DNA from: Episyrphus balteatus
Taxonomy: Eukaryota; Arthropoda; Insecta; Diptera; Syrphidae
Assembly: GCF_945859705.1 (NCBI RefSeq)
Contig: NC_079138.1
Coordinates: 3,224,001-3,288,000, forward strand
DNA: 64,000 nucleotides
Direction: 5' to 3'
Both the position numbers and the translations under genes were made by a program. Positions within the stretch are counted from its first letter, which is position 1; the number at the start of each line of letters is the position of its first letter. The notes under the pieces were generated by a model. It was not told the origin of the DNA and did not search any database. It saw only the letters and a list, made by a program, of their open reading frames with translations. Below, piece after piece: positions 21,785 to 43,949 of the stretch.

Positions 21785-24600
21785 AATATTTGCAGAAAAA
21801 TGCGAGTTTTGATGCAAACTATCAGATATGTGTGAACGCATAACATCATCCGACCAAATGACAATTGGTCTGCCAATGTGAACCCCGCTATTCAATTTGG
21901 CATCACTATACAAAATAGGCATCACTTTTTATTCGATATCGAAAATAAAAGCAACATCAACATTTTTCGATATTAAAAAAATTCTGATTCGCCGTGCCCC
22001 CATGTGTCACACAACGGATTGCACATTGCACTCACTCATCTACATTCTATCCATTCCATCGTGTGTGTGTCCTATTGGTCTCACTTTTTTTTTCATATCG
22101 TATCGGTATCATACACAAAGTACGAGTAAGAGAAGGCAAACGCGACCTTTCGCCGTGTTTAAATAAAAATTTATATTTATCAATCTTTTTTTGTACACAA
22201 ATTGCTAACACAAATAAATAAATTTAAATTACAAGAGTGTGAAAAATCCAATGACCAAAGTTTACCAATAAAACGAGGTTTTCGTTTTGGTTTTTCTTGT
22301 TGCTTAAAACAACTTTTTTTGACATCTCCCTTTCTCATTCCGACTTTTTTTTTTTGTTTTTTTTTTTTGTTCGACTCTCTCTGTCTCTCTGACTATTCTA
22401 TATCTCCTAGTGCCTTGTGAGTTTGGATGGTATTTGTGTGCGTGTGTGTGATTTAGTAAGTGGTTCTTCATTTATGTACTTTAATTATTTGGTTTGTTCT
22501 GCGTTCTCTCTTTTAATTTATTCGTTGTTATACATTTAAATTTTTTATTAAATTTCAGTAGTGTGGGATGCTTATTTAGTGTGTGTTGGTTCGTTGCAAG
22601 GCTGTGTTTTTTTTTTGGTTATTTCTAAATAAATTTTAAAAGAAGAAAAAAAAAAAAAACACAAACGTATTTGAAACTATTTTCATTTTTTTGTCTAATA
22701 TTATTATTTGTGTTTCTTTTTTAATCAATTTTATCTTGAAAATTAACTTTTTCACAGAAAAACGCAAAAAAAAAAAAAAAAAAAGAAGTACATCTCCATC
22801 TTCTCTTCTCTCAATTTTTATCAGTGTAGGACAACAAGTAAGAGTGAAATAGAAAGAGATACCAAGTGAACGGTTTAGTGTGATTGACATCAGATAAAAT
22901 ATAAAAGAGAAAAAAAAAAAAAAAAAAAACCTATGGACTTTAATATCTCTCTACAATTTTCGGTTTTCATTTTGTAATTGTAACGGTAAAAGAATCAAAT
23001 GACGTAAATTAAACTAAAAATTATCATTGTTTTTCATCGGAGAAATAAGAACTGAAAACGTAAGTTTTAATAATTAAAAAAAAAAATCATTTTATAAGAA
23101 AATTATTTCAAATAAAAACATAATTAATAAAAAAAAAAAACTTCTTTGTTCATGTTTTTTTTTTTTTATACATTTTATTTTGTTCACCCAAGTCCAAAGG
23201 TGAACGTTTTTCCCTTAGTTTGCTGCTCTTTCTAATTTTTGTCCTTTCTCCTATTTGTGTCTCTTTCTTTTCTATTCAAATTATCTATAATTGCTACTCT
23301 TTCTAGCGTTGACTTGTTGACATGTGAATGCTTCCTTAATTTTTTAATTTTCCTCAGAAATTTCATTTCATTTCATTTCATTTTTTTTTTTTTTGTGTAA
23401 ATATAAAAATAAGTACTGTGCACCTCCCCATTTCCGCCCTCTTAAAAGGTAGACACATTATATAGATTCAAAAAAATTGTTTTATATGGTTAACATTTTT
23501 AACTGAGTTATTTCTTTTTAAAACGAAAAAAAAAAAAAAATCAAATTCCATTCGATCTAAGATCAATTGTTGGAATTTTTTGGAATTTTGAAAAAACCGA
23601 TCTTACAAGCATTTGCACTTGTATATGACATTTCTTTTGTTAGCGCTCATCAAGAGTATCTTATAAAATAGGTATAAAAATGTCAATTTTTATGAGAAAT
23701 CATTGTAATAAATTCTTGTTAGACTCTTATCATTCATGGAAGCTGTCAAAAAAAAAACAACAAAAAAATATGCAATTGTTATTTGGCTAGAATCTAAAAT
23801 CAACCCCAGTTTTCAATGTTTCACTTAAGTGTACAAAGTACCTACAATAGATTTATATATGGTTGTGACTATTGACTAAGTTATGCATAGGGTCAGGTCA
23901 TGAGACGACGACGAGACAACAATTGGAATTTATTTCATCGTCGTCGTTTTACTCTGTTGTCGGTTATTTGTCTCGGGGACACGGACTCAACTCTTGTTTT
24001 TTTTTTTTAATTTAATTTTATTTTCTCCTCTTTTGTGAGTAACGCCTTTTTTTTTTGTTTGTTTGAAAATCTACTAAAATTGTGAATAGAATTTTAGTGA
24101 GTCAAGCCAATGTTGATTCGAGGTGCTTCTTGAAAGTCATCGTCATTTTGCTGCTTAACTTTTGAGTGGTGTTCCTCTTGGGAACATTTTTTTTTTTTGA
24201 TGAATTGGATGATGACGTGTTTTTTTTTTGTTGTTGGAATTACTGCTTTAATTACCTAATTAATTGAAATGAATGAGAATTTTTTTTTATATTAATAAAT
24301 TGCAATTGTAGTTTCGTTAAATAAACATCAATGAGGGTTGGCGGTTTATTCAGTAGCGTACCTAAATTGATGACAACTAACTGACATGAAATGAATTTTG
24401 TGGTTTCACGGAAGGGAGTGGCTTCCCTAGTTTTGTTTTTGTTTTTTTTTTTTTTTTTGTTTGCTTTTTTTGTCGATCGTTGGTACTTATTCTGTTGGTG
24501 GTTTGTTCTAATTTTGATGATTTCTTTGAAATAACTCTTGTAACCTGCCGATAGGTATGAAAACATCATTAAGACACCTTTGAATTCGTCAGTGAAGTAA
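21785..24600. other. Gene-free region; possible distant Rap1 5' regulatory DNA
   Basis: No coding exon is found. A pyrimidine-rich stretch with CTCTCTCTGTCTCTCTGAC (22373-22392) and a short (GT)n run (22435-22450) look like fly 5' leader or promoter sequence. A non-coding first exon of Rap1 could lie here, but nothing in the sequence proves it. Poly-A/T tracts are frequent. Confidence 0.35.
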
Positions 24601-24779
24601 ACATGCCGTTTATACAGCTATGGGCAAAGAAATAGCACACAAAAATTGAATTTATTTGGGACCTTTTAACTTATATATTATAATTTTTATATTAGGACAT
24701 GCATTAGCTTATGGGAAATCATGATGTAGAGAATAGGTACATTTTTTTCTTGTGGACATTCTGAAAATCATAAAAAATA

Positions 24780-25401
24780 ACACCGGCACACAAAAAAAAA
24801 AAAGTGTCATGAACCAGAAACCAGACCTATCTTTCTATATGTTTTTGGACCCGCTGAATCCGAATTTCAAGTCCGTTTGGCCCTGTCACCCTCCAGTTTT
24901 GAGTAATATGCAAAAAACTCAAAAAAAGGTAGTTTTTGGGGTCTTTTTTACACTTTTCTAAAAACTGGAGGGTGACCGGGCAAAACGGACTTGAAATTCG
25001 GATTCAGCGGTCCCAAAAACATATAGAAAGATAGGTCTGGTTTCTGGTTCATACAACTTTTTTTTTTGTGTGCTAGCACTGTCGCGACATGTCGCTGTCA
25101 TACCCGGCACACAAAAAAAAAAAGTTTCATGTACCAGGAAGCAGACCTATCTTTCGATATGTTTTTGGGACCGCTGAAATTGATTTTCAAGTCCGTTTTG
25201 CCCGGTCACCCTTCAGTTTTGAGAAAAATGCAAAAAACTCCAAAAAAGTCATACAAATTCAAACAAAATGCACTCACAGCTCAAAACTGGAGGGTGATGG
25301 GGCCAAACGGACTTCAAATTCGGATTCAGCGTGCCCAAAAACATATAGAAAGATAGGTCTGGTTTCTGGTTCATGACACTTTTTTTTTTGTGTGCCGGTG
25401 T
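24780..25401. repeat. Two tandem foldback units bounded by ACACCGGCACAC
   Basis: The block opens with ACACCGGCACAC (24780-24791) and closes with its exact inverse GTGTGCCGGTGT (25390-25401). It consists of two units, 24780-25075 and 25103-25401, each itself a palindrome. Both arms carry CCAGACCTATCTTTCTATAT, then GTTTTTGG, the GCTGAATCCGAATTTCAAGT phrase, CCGTTT and CACCCTCCAGTTTT. A 27-bp spacer with TCGCGACATGTCGC separates them. It looks like an insertion in the Tc1-like element. Confidence 0.85.
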
Positions 25402-25469
25402 AATCATTTGTAAGCAAAAATTCTTAAAATTTCCAATAAATTCAATATTACTAAGTTAGTAACTTGTTA

Positions 25470-26690
25470 GTTGACCTAGGTTTTTCAAAGTTCCTTGGCA
25501 CGTCTTTGGTAAACTTTCAACTAATGTCTGGTAGGGATCCACTTTGTGGAGTTTCTTTGATACTGGCCCAAAGATCGTTTGAATTTTCTTTCGATTACGT
25601 TAACTCAACGGAACACCTTACAATGGAAGTTTTAACCAATTCTGCACCCTTTGTAACCTTAAGTCCAATGAAGACTGTTTTCATTTTATGAGCATATGTA
25701 TGTCCCATTTTTGCATCACAGCGATGTTCATACTTTGGAAAAAGAACCCTATCAATGGAGGAAAAAAATAAAGCTGTCGAACGGACCTGATTGGAATCCT
25801 CTCGCCTCATTCTTGAAAGATATTTAATAATCACAGAATTTTAATAGTTGCATTTATTTATTATTTTATAAAGAAAAGATACATTTATATATAAATTTGC
25901 TAACCGAGCTAACCATAGCTTAAAATTCTTTAAATTGTTAACTTGTATCTAAAAGGAACAAATTAATAAAATGAATTAATTACTTACTTACTTACTTACT
26001 CGTTTGAATTTTCGAATTTTTTTTCCCCAAGCTTAACCTTGATATTAATTTATAAATTTTCTATGGGGTTAAGATCGTGAATTTGATTTCGTTCGAAAAC
26101 CTATTTTATACTATATTTGATGCATGTTTTTGTCATTGTCATGTATGAAAATCTAATTAACTGGTAAGAAATATGGTTCTTTAGTATTCTAATGTAATAT
26201 TAAGACAAAAGGATTTATCAATTCTGCCATCTATCTAACCAATGGGTCCTTTCAAGGCCAGGAAAATACGCCCCAGACCATCAAATCCTACCCTCCTAGT
26301 TTTTTTTGGCTTTGGCTTTGGCTTGTACTTTTTACATTTAGAGCGATGGACAAATGTTTTTTCATCGGTTTCAATGCGGTTAATCTTTATTTCATCACTC
26401 CAAAAGACTTCCATTCAAAACTGCATGTTTTTATTCAGATGTTTTTTAAGGTAATGTTAGGCGATCTTTGATGTGTCTTTTTATATCATTAGATTTTTCT
26501 TGCTTATCCGTCTATACAACTCAGCATCGTTAAGTATACTTCTTAAAAGTCTGCATGACACTTTTTTTTAACGAATTCTATATTTACTTCGACCAAAATC
26601 GAGCGAGATGACTTAAAAGACCCTTTGTGATCGCTCTATCCACTCGTATAGAAGTTTTGCGGGGAAGATGTAAACGCAATTTAATTTTAG
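25470..26690 (-). pseudogene. Tc1-like transposase relic
   Basis: Reading the minus strand from about 26690 down, fragments in shifting frames follow Tc1 transposase order. KGSFKSSRSILVEVNIEFVKKSV matches the DNA-binding second helix-turn-helix region (shown here only in part). EVFWSDEIKINRIETDEK covers the first catalytic aspartate (WSDE), and GPIG.IDGRI follows the usual GGGSVMVWG...F.G.GP block. LVESLPKTCQGTLKN is the typical C-terminus. Several stops and frameshifts make it non-functional. Confidence 0.75.
25979..26000. repeat. (ACTT)n microsatellite
   Basis: About five repeats of TTAC/ACTT. Confidence 0.75.
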
Positions 26691-27229
26691 AGTTTAAATT
26701 TCTATTTGCTCTTTTTAAATAAATTGCGTTTTCCACCATTTATTTGAAAAATTTTGATTTTAAGCTAATAAGATTGAAAGTAATTCTCTCTTTTTTCTCA
26801 GTTTAATGATTTTGTTTGCCAATTTTTTTCAAAAAAAATACTTGTTAATTAAATGGTAGCAATAAAATAAATGCATTTTCGTTTACAACTTTTGAACGCG
26901 GAATAAAAATTTAACGGTTAAACAAATGTGTGCTATTTCTGTGTCCACTAGCGAAAGAGACTGGAAAAGCATTATAATGCTAGTGCAAATAAATATAGAA
27001 AATAACGGTACTTTTAAGATTTTTTTTTGTCTTTATCACTTTATTTCGATTTGTCTGCTATTTCTCTGTCCATGGCTGCATGCCGACTTTTCATGAGTCT
27101 ATTTTAGCCACACAATATGTCGAACGGCTAAGATAGACTAGGATTCTTCTACATGGGTATTGTCACTTCAGTCACCGTAGGCTCACGTTCACAAAGATCT
27201 ACTCTTAAAAAGTAAGCATTTCATTACAC

Positions 27230-27665
27230 TTAAAGTTGCGCCAAATGTGCTCTATAGGTTTCAGATCTTGTCTACAAGAAAGTCCATTCAATGACATTAA
27301 TAAAATTGTCCTGGACTCAATTTTATCCTGTTGGAATTTTTATATTACAAGCAAATTCTCCTTAGCTCACGGCAGCACCACGATTTAGAGTACCTAGGTA
27401 TATTTACCTAGGCACCCGACTTCGCACAAAACGGCTGGCATCAGATCCCAAGCGATTAATTTTTGTTTCATCGCTCCAAAGGATAAATTTTCTATTAGTT
27501 CAGTGTGAAGAATGTAGAATGAAATCGAGCGAATATAACACGTATTTTGAGCTGCTTGGATGAACTAAAGACTTCTTTCGGGAAATTCGCCCATGCAATT
27601 CATCCTCATATTTGGCAGTTATTTTGCGATGAATATCAGCACAACTTTTATTTTTGTCCCTTTTC
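27230..27665 (-). pseudogene. Second Tc1-like transposase relic
   Basis: On the minus strand, in order: GRISRKKSLV (about 27600-27570), FILWSDETKINRLGSDASRF (about 27490-27430, with the first catalytic Asp), FQQDKIE (the second-Asp block, where QQDNDPKH is usual), and LKPIEHIWRN (for the usual LNPIENLWRE), at about 27270-27235. The deletions and frame breaks show decay. The sequence differs from the neighbouring relic at 25470-26690, so it is a separate family or copy. Confidence 0.75.
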
Positions 27666-27839
27666 AACAAAATTCTAGGTGTTGTTTTCTGGATCTAGAT
27701 TAGTGTGTCACATAGAAAATGGTATTTTGTTGTTGTTGTAAATACTTGATTGCATTTCGGACCATTGTTTCGGATCGTTCAACCTTATTGGAAAGAACGT
27801 GTACCTAGCAACCGTTTATCCGGATACCGGCTATGTCTG

Positions 27840-27905
27840 AAATGGGCCTAAGGCCTTCGCCTCATGACCCAACAGTTGTAGGTTCGTTCCCCAGCCTGTT
27901 CTATT
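27840..27905 (+). other. tRNA-like segment (possible SINE head or tRNA pseudogene)
   Basis: GTAGGTTCGTTCCCCAGCC resembles a tRNA B box (GGTTCGANTCC). About 25 bases upstream, GCCTCATGACC could be an anticodon-loop-like CAT. A proper D arm and acceptor stem are not visible. A T-rich tract follows. A tRNA-derived SINE is possible, but evidence is thin. Confidence 0.2.
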
Positions 27906-30900
27906 TATTTTTTTTTTTATTAAAATGTTTCCACATAAAAACAAGATAATTTCCCGCTTAAATTAAGTGGATTTCTTTTAAATTTGCAATTTCAACAAAT
28001 TAAGATGATTTGTCCGCTTAATTTAAGAAGGAACTTCATTTAACAAAAACCATGCAGGCATCCGCTTTATTTAATGTGAAATCGGTTTGTTTTAGGTGGT
28101 CTTTTTTCTCCATGCAGGTGTGCAGGTTTTTCCTTTTCCCTTTTGCTTTTGATCTTGTCTTGTCAGTAAGAAAAAAAATTTTATTTTTAAAGACATAAAG
28201 TTGCTAGTTTTAAATATTGTTTCGATTTGATGTTGACTAATTTTTAGCAGGATTTATCAAAAAAAAAAAAGTCTTCTTTGCTTCACGCAAATACTCATAT
28301 ACAAATGAAGTGTCCAAAGGATATAACACCACAAATCCAAAAAAACGTATATTAAAATTTAGTTCTTCATACAACTTATTAATAAAGGCACGTAAATCAT
28401 AAATAAAAAAAAGGCACGTAACTTATTTAGCAAGGCTTAAATTTGTTTGCTAAAAGTAAAGATGTATGGCATCCTTGGTGCTTAGTAAATACTAAAAAAA
28501 TTTTCTGTGAAGGTGAAAGCAAAAACTCCATCCTCAAACAATATGAGAAAGTCCGAAAGGGCATTAAACATATAGTCCAAAAGTATTTCAAAGACATTTT
28601 TTGGAGTAGTTGTAACCATAGAAGAGAATACCAACCAAGTCCTATTGTTCATGTCCAAGTCTATATTAAGCTTATATGATATCTATCCTTACGGTACATA
28701 AGCAATGAAAGATTGAGTGACTGACCGAAGGAATGAAATAAAATCCAATATTTAGAGCCAATGATTTAGTCTTACGTACTCACATACACAAATCTCTGAC
28801 ACACTTTTGGTTTAACTTGTTCCACACACGAATTATGCACAACCATTATTTGGAAGTCTCTTAAAGGCTTTATATAACAGTGATCATTTTCCAACACTTC
28901 TCAATTTAGAACACTTTTAATAAGTCCTTAGAATCTAGGTTCAAGTTCAATTTTTCCTCAAAGGTACTACCTCTTGGCTGTAAATTGTAGGTCTCTTCCA
29001 ATCTTGCAATTCAATTACACACACATTAGTATGGTTGCGAGTTGTAAGCCACTAGGCCTTGCTCAAATTGAATTTGACGGTTTACCAACGTGCTCACTGA
29101 TAGAAATTAGGGTGATAAAATACAACAGAAGCTAAAGTCCGACAAAAATTAAAATTTGTTCAATTTTAATTTAACATTAAATCAACGTTGACCATATTAC
29201 ATTTTACGTTGCGTTTTTTTTAAATCAGTGTAGGTAAAACACGCCCAATAGAAAGATTCTATAAGCTTATTTCAATTCACTTGATGAATCTTCGTTTTAG
29301 TAAACTGCTAAATTAACGTGAAACTGAAATCGTTGGTGTTTTAATCAATCTTAGAACTTTTTTGCCTTAGTAGAAAATTATAAAAAACAAAAAAATTTAA
29401 ATAGAATAGAACATTAGAATAATTTAGGTCTTAGTGTTCTCCTCCTTTTTGCTCTAGATACTGCAAAAAGAGTCTTTGGCGTACTGTAACTTTTACTTTA
29501 TAAATCTAATAACGAGGTTATGCACTTTTAAGTTGTTCCATAATATTTGGTTTGACTACATCTTATCCTGGGAGATACTCTTTGGGTATAACAATGTTTC
29601 ATTAGGTCTTTTGAAGATAACACTTTTCACAGTACAGGCAGAAGATTACACTACCGGTACACAAAATTGTTCTTCAAGATCCTTTTTTTTTGGTCCTTCT
29701 TCGTATCTATTAAATTTTTTTTCTTTTTGGTCATTTAAATTCTTTAAACAATATTCTAAAGTTTTAGTTCCTTATTAAGATATATCTTTTAGATCGTTTT
29801 GCATGCATCCTCCACAGAAAAAAAGTGTTTCTTGACTTAAAAATATGTTGGGGAGGTAAACTTAGCGACAAAAAAAAAACCCTCGCATTTATCTTTAACC
29901 TTTCTTGTACTATTTATTTGACTTTCATAGAATCAGTTTTAACTCGCAGTTTGATCTATTTATCTGGCCCGTTTTTTAAGAGCAAAAATCTTAAACTGTA
30001 GCCTTTCATAAGGAAAACCTTCCAAAATTCAAAAAAATACCTTGAGTTGGTAAAAATTAATCGAGTTTCTGTTGATTTGTTCAAATTTGGAAATATCTTG
30101 ATAATTAATAATAATTAAAAAAAAACATTAAGGCCCTTGTTTTTATTTGGAATAAATATAGAATTAAATAAAAATAATGTATATATGAACAACTTTTTAG
30201 CAGGCTCCAGGTCAAAAAACAGAATTAATAAAAATAATGGCCAATGAAAATTACCTCCTAAAATTGTCTGATAACAGACATTGTTTTACAAAGCAGGTTT
30301 TTTTTTTTTGTCGCTGGGTGTAGCTAGCCCCAAATTAACGAAGCATTGCAAAATTGTGATTTTTTGATCAACCGCATTTAGTTGTAAATCGCAATAAGGT
30401 TTTACAATTTTTAAAAAATTTATTTCTACATGTATACACGTTCTTTCAAATTTAATTAAATGTATTTGTTTTTTGTTTGTTTGTTTTATTACAGCGAAAC
30501 ACAATAAGCCAACTGAAGTTGTAACAAATCCACACTATGATACCATCACCACTACTAGGATTTATAGTGTCGTCGTCGTAACAAAATACAAGGATTTACA
30601 AAGTTTAAAACTGTTTCTTTATTTCGAATACAAACTTTTTTACTTTCAAATTAATTAAAAAAAAAAAAAAGTATTAAACACAGAAAGTACGATACTAGTA
30701 GATAGAAAATATTTTGAAAAAAAAAACAACAATATTTTAGTTGTTGTTTTTGTGTAAATAAAACAGGCAGGTTCTTATTTAATATATATTTGTTTTTCTT
30801 TTTTCTATCAAATCATTATTAATTGATAAAGAACATTAATTTATTTAAAAAGAAAAAAATACTACAGAAATATTTTTAAATATTTTTTTTTTGTTCATTC

Positions 30901-31100
30901 GGTCTCTAAGTCTAAATTAAAAACAAACAAAAAAAGTATATTTTACATATATTTTATCTATATTTATGTTCAAAACAATTATTTAATTACAAATAAGTAT
31001 TTACAAACAAACAAACAAACAAAATTAAAATTAATTTTAATATAAAATTAAATTTAGTAGTAAATTAAATTAAAACAAAAAAAAAACAACCAAAACAAAA
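27906..31100. other. Gene-free region upstream of Rap1
   Basis: No supported exon. A frame at 28443-28679 (78 codons) is unlike anything I recognise. At 29094-29232 a short segment is bounded by CACTGAT and ATCAGTG and may be a MITE. From 30660 the DNA becomes very A-rich and leads into the Rap1 5' leader; a possible acceptor (TTGTTTTATTACAG) ends at about 30495 and could begin a leader exon. Confidence 0.4.
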
Positions 31101-31114
31101 ACTTTAGGCATTAA

Positions 31115-40621
<9,507 letters not shown>

Positions 40622-42200
40622 ATCATTTTCACACTAAAATTTACGTATTTAAATATTAAATCAATATCAATAATTTGTAAACAAAATAAAAATGCAACAG
40701 AAACAGAATCAGATTTTTTTTTTTTTTTTTTTTTTTGAAACTTACAAATGTATAATTTAACACAAAACACAAACAAATATACATGTTATATGCATATACA
40801 AGCATTATTTTGTGGCCGTCTTAATGTTAAGTGCAAACTAAAATAAATACAAAAAAAAAAAAGAAATAGAAAAAGTAATAAAACTAATTGTATATGATGA
40901 TAGTAAACTATTAAAAATAAATCCGTAACAAAAGAATACAAAAAATGACGGTTAAATGTTAATTCCAACCATTAAAAAAAAAAACAAAACAAGATATAAA
41001 TCAGTGTTTACACTCAAAATGTCCCCCAAAATAAAATTTAAAAAATAATTTTTAAAAAATAATTAAAAAAAAAAATAATAACCAACATATATTATTATTC
41101 ATGATGTGTATATGTGACCTTAAATATTTGTGTAATTGTCAAACAAACAAAAAATATTCCAAAATCACAAAATTTAAATTTCAAACAACAAAAATGAAAA
41201 AATTTTTGTTGCAAACAAGGATTCCAAATAAAATGATATGATAAAACAAAGCAAAAAATATAATTCCTCAAAAATAGTAATTTAAAGCAAATTGGATCTC
41301 CTTCATCCTAGAGTGGGTATAAAGGTGAAACCTTATAGTTAAACGTTATATATATATAAATTAAAATAAAGAAAAAACAAAAAAATCATTATTATTATTA
41401 GCATAGATAACTTTTGGGAAAAAAATATTTTTTTTAATCTAAAAAAAAAAAAAAACAGGTACATAAAAGAAAAATTTCACTCACATTCTCTTCCAAAAAA
41501 AAAAAACCATCTAAATAAACAATTATTTTAATTTAACAAAAAAAAAAAAAAACTATATTTTTCTCAGCTAAAAAATTAAGTTGATAAAGGTATAAAGAAA
41601 AAAAAAATGACGTTTATTTTTGTATAGTTATTAATATTATACACATTTATTTGTTTCAAATTTTAATGAAAATCAAATAATATGAATGAATTTCTTCTTC
41701 TTAGAGAAAGCAAACAAAACACAAATATTATTATTTTTTTCTTCTATTATAAGTTTTTACTTATATTTTAATGTTATATACGTTTTTTATATAAATAAAT
41801 AAATATATATATATAATAATTGTATGTATTAACAAAAAAAAAAAAAGTCGTGCAAAATAATAGCGAAATAGTTATATAAAAAAATTAAAAATTAAAAAAA
41901 AAAAAACTAAATTTTCTCCATAAAATAAAAATACATTTAAAAAATGCAAAAAAAAAAAACTAAACAAACAATTTATTAAGAAACATGTTAACGTCTTTCT
42001 TAAAAAGTAAATTCAATTAAAAAGAAAACAAAAAAGTAAAAGAATAAAGCAAACAGAACTGTATTATGTGGAATGTGTGTTTTTTTTTATTTTTCGGGTT
42101 TGATAATGGGGTTTGTTTCAGATAAATGCTTCAACACCTAGGGCCTTTACTACAACCTATAAATATCAGCAATTAATTAAAAAATATATTTAAGAAAAGA
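40622..42200 (+). other. Rap1 3' UTR and downstream A-rich DNA
   Basis: Extremely A/T-rich with many AATAAA-type signals (for example about 40684 and 40843), so several poly(A) sites are possible. A 24-base T tract lies at about 40712-40735. No coding exon is present. Confidence 0.5.
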
Positions 42201-43949
42201 AGAAAACAAAATATTTCGATTGCAAATAATTCAGCAACCAGACGTGGTTATGAATAGAGCTTAAAGAGGCCTTTCTTTTGATGTATCATTCGATGGATTT
42301 GGAGAACATTTTTGAAAGTACGATTTTTTTAGGAAAGGGGTTAACCTTGATTTTTTTCTCAAAAATCTTGAAAAAAAATTACAATTTTTTTTACATAAAT
42401 GCAAAGGACTGCTCATTGTGAACTCATCTCAGTAAACCAAAACAATTTTCGAGACCTTGATCCGAAAATATCTGCTTCCGAATTTTAGAAAAAAAAAAAA
42501 AAAAAATATATATATTTCGAATGCAAATAATTCAGCAACCAGACGTCCAAGAAACTTTTGGTTTTCGGTTATGAATAGAGCTTAAAGAGGCCTTTCTTTT
42601 GATGTATCATTCGATGGATTTGGAGAACATTTTTGAAAATACGATTTTTTTAGGAAAGGGGTTAACCTTGATTTTTTTCTCAAAAATCTTGAAAAAAAAA
42701 ATTGTAACTTTTTTTTACATAAATGCAAAGGACTGCTCATTGTGAACTCATCTCAGTAAACCAAAACAATTTTCGAGACCTTGATCCGAAAATATCTACT
42801 TCCGAATTTTAGAAAAAAAAAAAAAAAAAAATATTTCGAATGCAAATAATTCAGCAACCAGACGTCCAAGAAACTTTTGGTTTTCAGTTATGAATAGAGC
42901 TTAAAGAGACCTTTCTTTTGATGTATCATTCGATGGATTTGGAGAACATTTTTGAAAATATGATTTTTTTAGGCAAGGGGTTAACCTTGATTTTTTTCTC
43001 AAAAATCTTGAAAAAAAAAATTGTAATTTTTTTTACATAAATGCAAAGGACTGCTCATTGTGAACTCATCTCTGTGAACCAAAACATTTTTCAAGACTTT
43101 GATCCGAAAATATTCGCTTCCGAATTTAAGAAAAAAAAAATATTTCGAATGCAAATAATGCAGCAACCAGACGTCCAAGAAACTTTTGGTTTTCGGTTAT
43201 GAATAGAGCTTAAAGAGGCCTTTCTTTTGATGTATCATTCGATGGATTTGGAGAACATTTTTGAAAGTACGATTTTTTTAGGAAAGGGGTTAACCTTGAT
43301 TTTTTTCTCAAAAATCTTGAAAAAAAATTACAATTTTTTTTACATAAATGCAAAGGACTGCTCATTGTGAACTCATCTCAGTAAACCAAAACAATTTTCG
43401 AGACCTTGATCCGAAAATATCTGCTTCCGAATTTTAGAAAAAAAAAAAAAAAAAATATATATATTTCGAATGCAAATAATTCAGCAACCAGACGTCCAAG
43501 AAACTTTTGGTTTTCGGTTATGAATAGAGCTTAAAGAGGCCTTTCTTTTGATGTATCATTCGATGGATTTGGAGAACATTTTTGAAAATACGATTTTTTT
43601 AGGAAAGGGGTTAACCTTGATTTTTTTCTCAAAAATCTTGAAAAAAAATTGTAACTTTTTTTACATAAATGCAAAGGACTGCTCATTGTGAACTCATCTC
43701 AGTAAACCAAAACAATTTTCGAAATCCGAAAATATCTACTTCCGAATTTTAGAAAAAAAAAAAAATATTTCGAATGCAAATAATTCAGCAACCAGACGTC
43801 CAAGAAACTTTTGGTTTTCGGTTATGAATAGAGCTTAAAGAGGCCTTTCTTTTGATGTATCATTCGATGGATTTGGAGAACTTTTTTGAAAATACGATTT
43901 TTTTAGGAAAGGGGTTAACCTTGATTTTTTTCTCAAAAATCTTGAAAAA

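Larger units (their letters stand above)
24615..27078 (-). mobile_element. Decayed Tc1-like transposon, with nested palindromes
   Basis: The left end CAGCTATGGGCAAAGAAATA (then GCACACA) is matched in inverse by the right end (TGCTATTTCTCTGTCCATGG, then CTG). A second inverse copy, GTGCTATTTCTGTGTCCACT, lies just inside at about 26927-26947. Between them is a broken Tc1 transposase on the minus strand (25470-26690) and the double palindrome 24780-25401. The right flank has lost the TA expected at a Tc1 border. Confidence 0.65.

Noticed and set aside
28740..29100. Solo LTR with TTTATATAA box
   Set aside because: No TG...CA boundaries with target duplication, and no second LTR or primer-binding site.
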